A DNA stretch of 64,000 nt from Diorhabda sublineata (lineage: Eukaryota > Arthropoda > Insecta > Coleoptera > Chrysomelidae), in assembly GCF_026230105.1 (NCBI RefSeq), contig NW_026614232.1:264290-328289 (forward strand), in the 5' to 3' direction. The translations under genes were made by a program, and so were the position numbers. The stretch's first letter is position 1, and the number at the start of each line of letters is the position of its first letter. A model generated the notes under the pieces. That model had not been told where the DNA came from. It made no database searches and saw only the letters and a program-made list of their open reading frames with translations. Of the stretch, positions 20,296 through 33,919 are shown piece after piece.

Positions 20296-22336
20296 GGGAG
20301 TAACTGGAGCAGTAAGTGTTGACGAGTGAACAAGTGCGACAGTGAAGTGAGGTGAAAGCGGACTCAGGTGAGATACTGATAAAACTTTCCTTCTTTTTCA
20401 GCAGGTAGCTGTGCCTTGACACAGCCTTTTATTTATAATGCTAAAAAACATTTCTGCATGAAAGAATTGTGTTTATCAACACATATTTGATTGTGCGGAA
20501 TTATCCGTTTTTTCGAAACAGCCGTACTTATCAGTACGGCTTAAACTTTTCTTTTAGGTAACTTTAGATACCAAACCAAAATAGGAAAACCGGGACCGAG
20601 AGCAACAGGCATGGAGCCTAAAAACTCCAAGAATAAGGAGAAAACAACTGAATTATCCAGAATCATAATTCAGCAAAAAGCTGATTATGAAGCGCTGGTT
20701 GAGAAGATGGGACAGCAAATTAAATCCCTCGAAGAGAGAATGAGGAATTATGAACAAACGTTAATTGCTAAAGACAAGCAAATTAAGTCCTTAGAGGACA
20801 TTATTAAAGAAAACAATGCCGATAACTACAAATTGGCAGACACAATTGTAGAATTGAGAGATGAGATAAAAACTCATGAGAAAAAAATACAAGAACGTAC
20901 ACAAATCGAAGACTGCCCTATGGAAGGAGACTTCACGGAAGTGAAGAACAAAAAAAAAAAGAAAAAAAGCAGATAAACAATCCTCAGACGAAGAAGAAGA
21001 AACATCAACGGACAATCAAATCCAAGAAGAATTGGAGAAAATAAAAAAAGACGAACAAAGGAAACAGACAAAACCGGAGAGAAGGCCACCTCCGATAATT
21101 TTAAAATCCCCACTGATGTGGACAGCACTACGCAAACAGCTAGTGCAAAGGAAAATCGATGCCCAGTGTAAAATGGGAATACACACGGGCAAAATAACGA
21201 CGGCGACTAAAGACGACTTTAACAAGATGAAGATGCTCCTGAGCGAGTATAAGGAAATTGAGTGGTATACATACCTACTCAATGAAGAAAAGGAGAGGAA
21301 GCTCGTCATAAAAGGACTTGCTGTTAACACCCCAGTGTCGGAGGTAGAGGAGGAATTGAAGGAAAATGGACTTAGACCGAAGAAAGTATGGCAGTTGACA
21401 AGCCGTACTCAAAGAAATCAGGACAACACACGAAAACTACTACCTATATACATGGTAGTAATAGAACCGAAAGAAGAACCAACTTATAAGAAGTTGAGAT
21501 ACCTCTGCCACACAAAAATAAGTGTGGTAGAACAAAAAAGGCACGACGGACCTGTACAATGTTACAGGTGTCAGGGATTCCATCACGGACAAAGCACGTG
21601 CAACATGGACGTGCACTGCGTGAGATGCGCGGGAGCGCATAGAGCGGCGGAATGCACGCTCAGCAAGACGGAAAAACCGAATTGCAAGAACTGCGGAGGA
21701 GAACACCCCGCAAACTACAAAGGGTGCCCGAAACACCCGAAAAAGACGGAGAACAACCAAGCAAGGAACACCACGCAAACAGGACGCACTTACGCACAAG
21801 TTGCGAAGAAAACAACGAAGACAGAAGAAAAAACACCGGAGCTACTGAGTATGTTGCAAAATATGCAGATACTCATAGCAACACTTATCGCCCAACAAAA
21901 ATAAACCACAAGAGGACACCCCCCGACACGGTAATTCTGCATTTCACAAGGAAATGTAGAGTTATACATCGGGGACAGCTATAGAGAAGGCGAAGGACCA
22001 CTCGGATTAGATCTTTTCCTATCGGCATGAGGTAGGAAGAGGTTTACCCGAGGCCGCGAAACACACACACACACGAAGACGTCCAGAACAAGAAGCCAAG
22101 AGTGTATAGCCAACAGGCTAATCTCTTTAATAAAAAGATATGACATCCCAGAATCTCCCATAGACCTAAGGGGAGAGGAGGGATTCTACACGCGAAACTG
22201 CGACGTGAGAGAGGATGAGGACCTGTCGGAAGTGACAGGGGGTGGTTGGAATGTTCTTCTTCGCACCCACTCGTGGATTTATCCGGGGGTGGATGTCTAG
22301 AGGGACGGGCTCGTCTCAAGGGAAATGTGTGTGTGT
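20296..22336 (+). mobile_element. Family P ORF1-only element at the H2B start site (unit C)
   Basis: A 2.04-kb copy with clean 10-bp duplications CTGTTAACTG (20286-20295 and 22337-22346). Same ORF2-less junction after ORF1 as in unit B; (TG)n tail. In sense with H2B. Its 3' UTR shares several base differences with the copies at 51659 and 60231. Confidence 0.92.
20611..21904 (+). pseudogene. Family P ORF1, 430-aa subtype, frameshifted
   Basis: Matches the intact ORF1 at 51978, but one extra A in the poly-A/poly-Lys run near 20950-20960 shifts the frame, ending the first part at 20976 (121 aa). The knuckle-bearing remainder is open from about 21032. It could be a recent inactivation or a homopolymer error. 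Confidence 0.85.
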
Positions 22337-22346
22337 CTGTTAACTG

Positions 22347-22416
22347 CTAATTTTACCCATTTTTCGATAAAAACGGTACGTCATTCGAGTGTTTTTATTT
22401 TATTTCAAGAGAAATA
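22347..22416 (+). promoter_or_regulatory. H2B leader without adjacent TATA (unit C)
   Basis: Leader remaining after the 3' target duplication; native TATA is 2.1 kb upstream. Confidence 0.75.
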
Positions 22417-22788
22417 ATGCCACCAAAAGCTAGCGGAAAGGCAGCGAAAAAAGCCGGAAAGGCTCAAAAGAATATTTCGAAAGCCGATAAAAAGAAAAAA
22501 AGGAGGAGGAAGGAAAGTTATGCTATTTACATTTACAAAGTACTTAAGCAAGTTCATCCTGATACCGGTATATCGAGTAAAGCTATGAGTATAATGAATA
22601 GTTTTGTTAATGATATATTCGAACGAATCGCCGCCGAAGCATCCAGATTGGCTCATTATAATAAACGTTCAACAATTACAAGTAGAGAAATTCAAACTGC
22701 AGTGAGATTATTGCTTCCCGGAGAATTAGCAAAACACGCAGTCAGTGAAGGAACTAAAGCCGTTACCAAATATACTAGTTCTAAATAA
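22417..22788 (+). CDS. H2B: Histone H2B (unit C)
   Basis: Intact 123-residue protein; promoter interrupted by the element at 20296-22336. Stem-loop at 22874. Confidence 0.98.
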   Translation: MPPKASGKAAKKAGKAQKNISKADKKKKRRRKESYAIYIYKVLKQVHPDTGISSKAMSIMNSFVNDIFERIAAEASRLAHYNKRSTITSREIQTAVRLLLPGELAKHAVSEGTKAVTKYTSSK

Positions 22789-24244
<1,456 letters not shown>

Positions 24245-25132
24245 ATGGCGGATACAGAAAATCAAACTTCGGTTGTAACCGCAACGTCTGCGTCTAATTC
24301 ACCGCAGGTTTCGTCGTCTCCAATAAATAAAAAGGAAAAAAAAGCTAAAAATCCTAGGACCAAACCATCTCATCCACCGACTTCGGAAATGGTAAACAAT
24401 GCGATCAAAGGTTTAAAGGAACGCGGAGGCTCATCTTTACAAGCAATTAAAAAGTACATTGCTGCCAATTACAAAGTTGATGCAGAAAAAGTAGCGCCAT
24501 TCATCAAAAAATATTTGAAAGCATCTGTAGTATCGGGATCTTTGGTACAAACTAAAGGTAAAGGAGCTTCCGGATCGTTCAAGTTAGCTTCGGCAACTTC
24601 GACTGGTGGTACTTCGGCTAAAACGAATGCTATTGACAAAAAGAAAAAGAAAACAGCCGCTTCTACTCCAGGCGTAACTAAATCCAAAAAAATTGTAACA
24701 GCTGCAAAAAGAAATGCTATTATTGCAGGAGGAGGAGGAGGAGGAGGAGGAGGAGGAGGAGTGGATAAATCGAAAAGTATTAAGAAATCTAATAAAGGCA
24801 AAAAAACGACAGGTACAGCAGCGGCTTCTTTAAAAACTTCGACAACAACAACACCAACTACTGATAAGAAAGGCGTTAAAGTTGCCAAAAAAACAGATAA
24901 AAAATCTTCGGCTAAAGGAGGAGTCGCCGCCGCCGCCGCTACCAATACAGCCAGTGCCGCATCATCCGAAATTAAAACGAAGAATCCTACTAAAGCAAAA
25001 AAATCTAATAAAGGCAGTCCCACGAAAAAGCCGAAAGCACCAAAACCGAAAACTGCGAAAGCAGCTGCTAGCAGTTCCTCTCCTAAAGCAAGAAAAGCCG
25101 CCGCCGCCGCCGCTCCTAAAAAGAAGAAATAA
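24245..25132 (+). CDS. H1: Linker histone H1 (unit C)
   Basis: 295 residues; glycine run of twelve. Otherwise as unit A. Stem-loop at 25230. Confidence 0.97.
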   Translation: MADTENQTSVVTATSASNSPQVSSSPINKKEKKAKNPRTKPSHPPTSEMVNNAIKGLKERGGSSLQAIKKYIAANYKVDAEKVAPFIKKYLKASVVSGSLVQTKGKGASGSFKLASATSTGGTSAKTNAIDKKKKKTAASTPGVTKSKKIVTAAKRNAIIAGGGGGGGGGGGVDKSKSIKKSNKGKKTTGTAAASLKTSTTTTPTTDKKGVKVAKKTDKKSSAKGGVAAAAATNTASAASSEIKTKNPTKAKKSNKGSPTKKPKAPKPKTAKAAASSSSPKARKAAAAAAPKKKK

Positions 25133-25229
25133 AAAGAATATTTTTTTTCTGACAGAAAGATAGTACAACAATCGAGAAGTATTATCGGACTGATGATGGG
25201 TACGACGACAATCGACAATAATAACAAAT

Positions 25230-25245
25230 GGCCCTTGTCAGGGCC
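25230..25245 (+). terminator. H1 histone 3' stem-loop (unit C)
   Basis: GGCCCT-TGTC-AGGGCC. Confidence 0.93.
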
Positions 25246-25533
25246 ACAATTTTTTCATTTATTTATGAAGAAAATGAAAAACAAATAATGTTTGTTTTGA
25301 TGAAACAAGAATTTTTTGAATTTCGGTTCAATAATTGATATGTTATGTTATATATAACATTTTCATCGATCGATGTAATGTAGGTTGTTACCACCTTCTA
25401 GATTTGTCTCGACCTACCTACGATATAGTAGATCTAATCTGTTTTATAAACTTTCAATTATTATATGTCGATATTGTCTAAAATTTGTTAGTTAAAAATA
25501 ATAATTTTCTCTATCTCGTGCGTGCGTGCGTGC

Positions 25534-25584
<51 letters not shown>

Positions 25585-25707
25585 TGCGTGCGTCTTCTTT
25601 ACCCAATCAACAATCACATCCTTCTTTTATATTTCAATGTTTTCAAACGAACATCCTATATTTATATCAAAATATTATACTACTATCATAAATGTTAAAT
25701 TATTTGT

Positions 25708-25723
25708 GGTTCTGAAAAGAACC
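25708..25723 (-). terminator. H3 histone 3' stem-loop (unit C)
   Basis: GGTTCT-TTTC-AGAACC on the minus strand. Confidence 0.95.
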
Positions 25724-25821
25724 GTTTTTACTTACAATATATATATAAAACAAAAAATCTATTATAATCAAATAGATAAAATGTAATTTTATATAAAAAA
25801 AAAAAAAAAAAAAATTTGTAT

Positions 25822-26280
<459 letters not shown>

Positions 26281-26322
26281 CTATAGCAACTCGATAAACA
26301 CACAATGAATGAGATAAATTTA

Positions 26323-28977
26323 GAGAGAGAGAGAGAGAGATTCGTTGTTAAGAATTTGGAAGGAAGGTTTTTTTTTTTTTTTTTTTGGTAATTTGGTTAT
26401 GATTTGCATTAGGCCCTGATATAGGAATTTTTTCCTCTGCAGGGCTGGGTGTGGGGATATTTAGTTGGGAAGTGTTTGCTCGGCTGCTTCTAGCGGTGCA
26501 GTTACATTTTTTTTTTTGTTAAGATTTTTTTTTTCTTTTTTATATTTTTTTTGGGGGGTTTTTTTTTTATATATTTTTTTTTGTTTATTTTTTGTTTTTT
26601 CTTAATCTAATTGGGGGTGGGCGGGTACAGCTGCGGCTGTATTATTCCCTATCGTCGGACATTTGTCTGGAGAATCGGTTCTCCAGGTTGCAGGGAAACC
26701 GCAGAAAACCTGCAACTCCGACGATGGATAAAAATGAGGGTGGGTGTTGGGGGTAGGAATTTATCTGATTGATATGGGAGCTATTATTGAGGAAATTGAG
26801 GAAGGATGAGGAGGGTCCCTTTCGCCACGGAATTTTTGATTCTATGGATCGAATCAGTTAGAAGGGGCTTGGAGGTCATTTAGGCGGCTTGGAATGGGGG
26901 TTATGTCAGTATTGACATAAATGGCGTTGCTAGGGCTAACCCTACACTTTTTCAGTGGGACGTGTTTGGTTTTTGGGTGAAAGCGAAATGAATGCGGTTA
27001 CCCACGCCGCTGGTTACGGTACAATTATAACCGTAAAAAGGGGGAATGAGGCGTTGTAGCGTTTCGGCTACTAGCGCCCGAGAAGTAGGGATGGCGTTCA
27101 TTATTGTTGTTGCCAGGATTTCGATTAGGATTTTAGTGTCAGTAGACAGGTCGTAAGGGGTTTGAGGTTTTTCTAGGGTGACTGGGGCTGTATCCTGGGG
27201 GGCTTTCGGAGTTTCAATCCTTTTCGGACAGCGGGGGTGGAAGGCGGGGTGAGGTCCGCCGCAATTTTTACAGGTAGGGGAGTTAGCTTTTGGGCATTTT
27301 TCTGGCTTGTGACCAGAAGCACCACAGGTTGGACAAATAGGTTTGGCATTGCAGGTGTCTGCGGAGTGGCCGGTAGATGAGCAACGGTTGCAGTATTTGG
27401 GGACTGCGGGTATGGTGTTTGAATTTGAGGCTTCGCAGTAGTGCGGAAGCCCGTGGAAGTTAATACCCTTGGTTAGGGCGTGATGGTAGGCGGTTTCGGA
27501 ATCTGTAATAATTCGGAACATGGATGTGGGTTTATTCGTGGATCTAGCTATAATTCTCCAAGTTTTAAGGACAGGGAATTTCAGGATAGAGAGGATCTCC
27601 AGGAACTCTTCTTCGGTGTAGGATTGGTCTACATTCTTGCAGACCAGAGAAAAGGTGGTTTTTTTGGTTTTAGTGGTGAGGGGTTTTTGGGCTCTTTGGG
27701 GAGGGTTTATCGGGATTACGACGATTTTCTCGTCGCCTATGGCGTAACGGATTTTCCTTGCCAACGTTTCGTGATGAAACGTGGAAGGAATTTTGAGGAG
27801 GGCGGTTCCATTGGGGTTAGCTTTGAGAAAGCTCATTTGTCCCCTCAACAGCTCTTGCGTGTTGAGGAGATTGTAGAGCTCTCTCTGTGAGGTATATTTA
27901 GTTGGGAGGTTTCTCAAATTGAGTGTTTGGGTGATGGTTTGGGATTGTTGGTGGGTTTTGGGGGTCTGGGATTGTTGGTGGGTTCTGGGGGTCTGGGGTT
28001 GTTGGTGGGTTCTGGGAGTCTGGGTTTGACTTGGTGCCTGGGGTTTAGTGGTATTTTGGGTATTTTTTTTTGGCTTTTGAGGTATTGAGATTGACTTGGA
28101 ATTTAGAGGGGGAATTTTGTTTTTGGGGATCGCGCCTTGTCGGGTATAATCAACACGCTGGGATTTAGAGTTGGACGATTTCTGCGAGACCCTAGAAGCA
28201 TAGGAATCCGCAGATGGTGCTGGTGAGGAGCTTCTATTATTCTCGAGTGATTTCCGTTTGATATACTCAATGGCATTACGAATTTGGGTGAATTGATTTG
28301 GACTGTACCGCGAGTATTCTGCGACCAATTCTGCAAAGGTTTCCTCCTCAGAAGGAGAATTGGGGTTGGTAGGGAGTGGTGGGAATTCATCGATGGTGGA
28401 AACAGGTTTACTTCGGGTTTGAATGGGGGAACGGGGTACTCGGGGCATTTTCAAAAGTGAAATAGGTGAAATAAAAGATCGATAGAGTCAGATCAAGTGA
28501 GGATAAGAAATAAGGATTTCGAGAATTGAAATCCTTTGTTAGTACCTAACAAGAGTTGGCTATCAAAGCCGACAGCGGACTCACTGCCGGAGGGAGTTTC
28601 CTCCCCGGTTAAAGAATTCCTGACCCTTTTGATTGCCTGTTAGTGTTTTATAAAAATGAAAATAATATTCACCTGAAACTGGCTGATCCTAGGACTCACG
28701 TTGGTTCTTGAAACACTTGCCCCCGAAAGGGTTTATTTCATTATAAAAAAAAGCCCCGAAAAGGGCAGGTAGGTAGAGCAACAAAGCCCCGAAAGGGGCA
28801 TTTTTTGCAATGGTATACACTAATAATACGAGTTTCTTTGTCAGCGAGAATTTTTAATCGCAGTAGGCGACCCTGCGTTTACCGGTGTGTTTTCTAAAAT
28901 AAAACAGTGACCGATTATACAGCAGTCCTTTAATCCGTACTTGCGACCTTCTCGAAGCGCTCTAAGAAAGCAACTGC
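26323..28977 (-). mobile_element. Family M element at the H3 start site (C/D, proximal copy)
   Basis: 2.66 kb, flanked by GAGATAAATTTA at 26311-26322 and 28978-28989. Same layout as 5903-8558, with a longer (GA)n end on plus. It is immediately followed by a second copy sharing the middle target repeat. Confidence 0.9.
26952..28454 (-). CDS. Family M ORF1 (C/D, proximal copy)
   Basis: 500 residues, fully open, all three CCHC knuckles intact; differs from the 6533 copy by one noticeable substitution (Val to Ile near residue 58, QFTQIRN). Confidence 0.88.
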   Translation of the reverse strand: MKMPRVPRSPIQTRSKPVSTIDEFPPLPTNPNSPSEEETFAELVAEYSRYSPNQFTQIRNAIEYIKRKSLENNRSSSPAPSADSYASRVSQKSSNSKSQRVDYTRQGAIPKNKIPPLNSKSISIPQKPKKNTQNTTKPQAPSQTQTPRTHQQPQTPRTHQQSQTPKTHQQSQTITQTLNLRNLPTKYTSQRELYNLLNTQELLRGQMSFLKANPNGTALLKIPSTFHHETLARKIRYAIGDEKIVVIPINPPQRAQKPLTTKTKKTTFSLVCKNVDQSYTEEEFLEILSILKFPVLKTWRIIARSTNKPTSMFRIITDSETAYHHALTKGINFHGLPHYCEASNSNTIPAVPKYCNRCSSTGHSADTCNAKPICPTCGASGHKPEKCPKANSPTCKNCGGPHPAFHPRCPKRIETPKAPQDTAPVTLEKPQTPYDLSTDTKILIEILATTIMNAIPTSRALVAETLQRLIPPFYGYNCTVTSGVGNRIHFAFTQKPNTSH

Positions 28978-28989
28978 GAGATAAATTTA

Positions 28990-31641
28990 AAGAGAGAGAG
29001 AGATTCGTTGTGAAAAATTAGGAAGGAAGGGTTTTTTTTTTTTTTTTGGTAATTTGGTTATGATTTGCATTAGGCCCTGATATAGGAATTTTTTCCTCTG
29101 CAGGGCTGGGTGTGGGGATATTTAGTTGGGAAGTGTTTGCTCGGCTGCTTCTAGCGGTGCAGTTACATTTTTTTTTTTTTAAGATTTCTTTTTTTCTTTT
29201 TTATATTTTTTTTTGGGGTTTTTTTTTTTTTTTATATATTTTTTTTTGTTTATTTTTTGTTTTTTCTTAATCTAATTGGGGGTGGGCGGGTACAGCTGCG
29301 GCTGTATTATTCCCTATCGTCGGACATTTGTCTGGAGAATCGGTTCTCCAGGTTGCAGGGAAACCGCAGAAAACCTGCAACTCCGACGATGGATGAAAAT
29401 GAGGGTGGGTGTTGGGGGTAGGAATTTATCTGATTGATATGGGAGCTATTATTGAGGAAATTGAGGAAGGATGAGGAGGGTCCCTTTCGCAACGGAATTC
29501 TTGATTCTATGGATCGAATCAATTAGAAGGGGCTTGGAGGTCATTTAGGCGGCTTGGAATGGGGGTTATGTCAGTATTGACATAAATGGCGTTGCTAGGG
29601 CTAAACCTACACTTTTTCAGTGGGACGTGTTTGGTTTTTGGGTGAAAGCGAAATGAATGCGGTTACCCACGCCGCTGGTTACGGTACAATTATAACCGTA
29701 AAAAGGGGGAATGAGGCGTTGTAGCGTTTCGGCTACTAGCGCCCGAGAAGTAGGGATGGCGTTCATTATTGATGTTGCCAGGATTTCGATTAGGATTTTA
29801 GTGTCAGTAGACAGGTCGTAAGGGGTTTGAGGTTTTTCTAGGGTGACTGGGGCTGTATCCTGGGGGGCTTTCGGAGTTTCAATCCTTTTCGGACAGCGGG
29901 GGTGGAAGGCGGGGTGAGGTCCGCCGCAATTTTTACAGGTAGGGGAGTTAGCTTTTGGGCATTTTTCTGGCTTGTGACCAGAAGCACCACAGGTTGGACA
30001 AATAGGTTTGGCATTGCAGGTGTCTGCGGAGTGGCCGGTAGATGAGCAACGGTTGCAGTATTTGGGGACTGCGGGTATGGTGTTTGAATTTGAGGCTTCG
30101 CAGTAGTGCGGAAGCCCGTGGAAGTTAATACCCTTGGTTAGGGCGTGATGGTAGGCGGTTTCGGAATCTGTAATAATTCGGAACATGGATGTGGGTTTAT
30201 TCGTGGATCTAGCTATAATTCTCCAAGTTTTAAGGACAGGGAATTTCAGGATAGAGAGGATCTCCAGGAACTCTTCTTCGGTGTAGGATTGGTCTACATT
30301 CTTGCAGACCAGAGAAAAGGTGGTTTTTTTGGTTTTAGTGGTGAGGGGTTTTTGGGCTCTTTGGGGAGGGTTTATCGGGATTACGACGATTTTCTCGTCG
30401 CCTATGGCGTAACGGATTTTCCTTGCCAACGTTTCGTGATGAAACGTGGAAGGAATTTTGAGGAGGGCGGTTCCATTGGGGTTAGCTTTGAGAAAGCTCA
30501 TTTGTCCCCTCAACAGCTCTTGCGTGTTGAGGAGATTGTAGAGCTCTCTCTGTGAGGTATATTTAGTTGGGAGGTTTCTCAAATTGAGTGTTTGGGTGAT
30601 GGTTTGGGATTGTTGGTGGGTTTTGGGGGTCTGGGATTGTTGGTGGGTTCTGGAGGTCTGGGGTTGTTGGTGGGTTCTGGGAGTCTGGGTTTGACTTGGT
30701 GCCTGGGGTTTAGTGGTATTTTGGGTATTTTTTTTTTGCTTTTGAGGTATTGAGATTGACTTGGAATTTAGAGGGGGAATTTTGTTTTTGGGGATCGCGC
30801 CTTGTCGGGTATAATCAACACGCTGGGATTTAGAGTTGGACGATTTCTGCGAGACCCTAGAAGCATAGGAATCCGCAGATGGTGTTGGTGAGGAGCTTCT
30901 ATTATTCTCGAGTGATTTCCGTTTGATATACTCAATGGCATTACGAACTTGGGTGAATTGATTTGGACTGTACCGCGAGTATTCTGCGACCAATTCTGCA
31001 AAGGTTTCCTCCTCAGAAGGAGAATTGGGGTTGGTAGGGAGTGGTGGGAATTCATCGATGGTGGAAACAGGTTTACTTCGGGTTTGAATGGGGGAACGGG
31101 GTACTCGGGGCATTTTCAAAAGTGAAATAGGTGAAATAAAAGATCGATAGAGTCAGATCAAGTGAGGATAAGAAATAAGGATTTCGAGAATTGAAATCCT
31201 TTGTTAGTACCTAACAAGAGTTGGCTATCAAAGCCGACAGCGGACTCACTGCCGGAGGGAGTTTCCTCCCCGGTTAAAGAATTCCTGACCCTTTTGATTG
31301 CCTGTTAGTGTTTTATAAAAATGAAAATAATATTCACCTGAAACTGGCTGATCCTAGGACTCACGTTGGTTCTTGAAACACTTGCCCACCGAAAGGGTTT
31401 ATTTCATTATAAAAAAAAGCCCCGAAAAGGGCAGGTAGGTAGAGCAACAAAGCCCCGAAAGGGGCATTTTTTGCAATGGTATACACTAATAATACGAGTT
31501 TCTTTGTCAGCGAGAATTTTTAATCGCAGTAGGCGACCCTGCCTTTACCGGTGTGTTTTCTAAAATAAAACAGTGACCGATTATACAGCAGTCCTTTAAT
31601 CCGTACTTGCGACCTTCTCGAAGCGCTCTAAGAAAGCAACT
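28990..31641 (-). mobile_element. Family M element at the H3 start site (C/D, distal tandem copy)
   Basis: 2.65 kb, between GAGATAAATTTA repeats at 28978-28989 and 31642-31653. Head-to-tail with the previous element; the two differ in T-run lengths and scattered bases, so they are separate insertions or an old duplication rather than one duplicated block in the assembly. Confidence 0.9.
29617..31119 (-). CDS. Family M ORF1 (C/D, distal copy)
   Basis: 500 residues, fully open. Small differences from the other copies include Pro-to-Thr (SPTPSADS), PKK-to-QKK near residue 128 and Thr-to-Ser (LATSIM). Knuckles intact. Confidence 0.88.
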   Translation of the reverse strand: MKMPRVPRSPIQTRSKPVSTIDEFPPLPTNPNSPSEEETFAELVAEYSRYSPNQFTQVRNAIEYIKRKSLENNRSSSPTPSADSYASRVSQKSSNSKSQRVDYTRQGAIPKNKIPPLNSKSISIPQKQKKNTQNTTKPQAPSQTQTPRTHQQPQTSRTHQQSQTPKTHQQSQTITQTLNLRNLPTKYTSQRELYNLLNTQELLRGQMSFLKANPNGTALLKIPSTFHHETLARKIRYAIGDEKIVVIPINPPQRAQKPLTTKTKKTTFSLVCKNVDQSYTEEEFLEILSILKFPVLKTWRIIARSTNKPTSMFRIITDSETAYHHALTKGINFHGLPHYCEASNSNTIPAVPKYCNRCSSTGHSADTCNAKPICPTCGASGHKPEKCPKANSPTCKNCGGPHPAFHPRCPKRIETPKAPQDTAPVTLEKPQTPYDLSTDTKILIEILATSIMNAIPTSRALVAETLQRLIPPFYGYNCTVTSGVGNRIHFAFTQKPNTSH

Positions 31642-31653
31642 GAGATAAATTTA

Positions 31654-32163
<510 letters not shown>

Positions 32164-32252
32164 TTTTCATTTTTCATATTTGAAGTAGAAGAATATGTCC
32201 TCCATCGCATTCTTCCCATAGCATATGTATATATACAAAAAAAAAAAAAAAC

Positions 32253-32268
32253 GGTTCTTTTCAGAACC
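32253..32268 (+). terminator. H4 histone 3' stem-loop (unit D)
   Basis: GGTTCT-TTTC-AGAACC. Confidence 0.95.
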
Positions 32269-32669
32269 ACAACATATTTTGCTTGAATATGAAAATAAAA
32301 AAAAAATAAATAACTTACACATTAGTTTGTTCTCTTATATATAAGAACAACCTCGCATTTATTGATACGCACATACATATACACTACATACATACATATA
32401 GATAAGAACATAAGCGAGTAGAGGAACTTTTATTTATCTTCATCTCATTATTTGCAATTTTTATTTCTAGTACGAACGTTATTATTAACGATGCTGAAAA
32501 TAATCACATTAACCAACCACAATTCCAGTTATTATTACAGATGATAAGTTTTCTTATATATCAGGACATTTATTTATTTTTTTTTTTATCTAACAGTACG
32601 TTACACGAGAATCTCTTCTATCTCAACCAAAGAAAATAGAGAAATCAACGAATCAATAAATCTATCTAG

Positions 32670-32729
<60 letters not shown>

Positions 32730-32785
32730 TTAACTATATTATAATCTCTTTTTTTATATATATATATAAAAATAAAAAAAATTGT

Positions 32786-32801
32786 GGCCCTTAAAAGGGC
32801 C
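32786..32801 (-). terminator. H2A histone 3' stem-loop (unit D)
   Basis: GGCCCT-TTTA-AGGGCC on the minus strand. Confidence 0.9.
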
Positions 32802-32857
32802 GGTTTATGCATATGTATTTCGATAAAATAAAGAAAAATAATATAATTAATAAAGAA

Positions 32858-33232
32858 TTAAGCTTTCTTTTCTGTCTTTTTCGGTAAAAGTACAGCTTGA
32901 ATGTTAGGAAGAACACCACCTTGTGCGATGGTTACTCCAGACAACAATTTATTCAATTCTTCATCGTTTCTAATGGCTAATTGTAAATGCCTTGGAATTA
33001 TACGGGTCTTTTTGTTATCTCTAGCAGCATTTCCTGCTAATTCGAGTACTTCGGCTGCCAAATATTCCATAACAGCTGCCAAATATACTGGAGCTCCGGC
33101 ACCGACTCGTTCTGCATAATTGCCTTTTCTCAACAAACGATGTATACGTCCTACAGGAAATTGTAATCCAGCTCGGTTTGAGCGAGACTTTGCCTTTCCC
33201 TTTACTTTACCACCTTTACCACGTCCAGACAT
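32858..33232 (-). CDS. H2A: Histone H2A (unit D)
   Basis: 124 residues, identical to unit B; promoter uninterrupted. Confidence 0.99.
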   Translation of the reverse strand: MSGRGKGGKVKGKAKSRSNRAGLQFPVGRIHRLLRKGNYAERVGAGAPVYLAAVMEYLAAEVLELAGNAARDNKKTRIIPRHLQLAIRNDEELNKLLSGVTIAQGGVLPNIQAVLLPKKTEKKA

Positions 33233-33547
33233 TTTTTTTTATATATATTTTTCTTTTTCAAAAAAAAAAAAAAATAGAACTGTGTCAATTGAAAACTATG
33301 AAGCGCAACCGATGCGACGAAACTAACTGTTAAACAAAAAATTTACACTCGACCTATCTATTTATATTAACATGCCCTACCAATGAAATTATAGCAAATG
33401 CGCAAACGTAGAAGGGCGGAGCCTATTAGAATTACGTACGTTGATATAAAAGAGATGGACATAAGTGCTGTTAACTGCTAATTTTACCCATTTTTCGATA
33501 AAAACGGTACGTCATTCGAGTGTTTTTATTTTATTTCAAGAGAAATA
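33233..33547. promoter_or_regulatory. Divergent H2A/H2B promoter, uninterrupted (unit D)
   Basis: H2B TATA at 33445-33451 with an empty CTGTTAACTG target downstream. The base change GAAGGGCGG (instead of GAAAGGCGG) is shared with units E, F and G. Confidence 0.82.
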
Positions 33548-33919
33548 ATGCCACCAAAAGCTAGCGGAAAGGCAGCGAAAAAAGCCGGAAAGGCTCAAAA
33601 GAATATTTCGAAAGCCGATAAAAAGAAAAAAAGGAGGAGGAAGGAAAGTTATGCTATTTACATTTACAAAGTACTTAAGCAAGTTCATCCTGATACCGGT
33701 ATATCGAGTAAAGCTATGAGTATAATGAATAGTTTTGTTAATGATATATTCGAACGAATCGCCGCCGAAGCATCCAGATTGGCTCATTATAATAAACGTT
33801 CAACAATTACAAGTAGAGAAATTCAAACTGCAGTGAGATTATTGCTTCCCGGAGAATTAGCAAAACACGCAGTCAGTGAAGGAACTAAAGCCGTTACCAA
33901 ATATACTAGTTCTAAATAA
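33548..33919 (+). CDS. H2B: Histone H2B (unit D)
   Basis: Intact, normally organised; stem-loop at 34012 after an unusually long A-run of about 23. Confidence 0.99.
   Translation: MPPKASGKAAKKAGKAQKNISKADKKKKRRRKESYAIYIYKVLKQVHPDTGISSKAMSIMNSFVNDIFERIAAEASRLAHYNKRSTITSREIQTAVRLLLPGELAKHAVSEGTKAVTKYTSSK

Larger units (their letters stand above)
25133..25821. other. H1-H3 spacer (unit C)
   Basis: Facing stem-loops; shorter GT/GTGC microsatellite at about 25518-25593. Confidence 0.8.
32164..32857. other. H4-H2A spacer (unit D)
   Basis: (TA)n at about 32673-32727; no gene seen. Confidence 0.8.

Noticed and set aside
28990..31641. Tandem family M copy as an assembly duplication
   Set aside because: It differs from its neighbour in T-run lengths, junction bases and several substitutions, so it is not a verbatim repeat; long reads would still be decisive.
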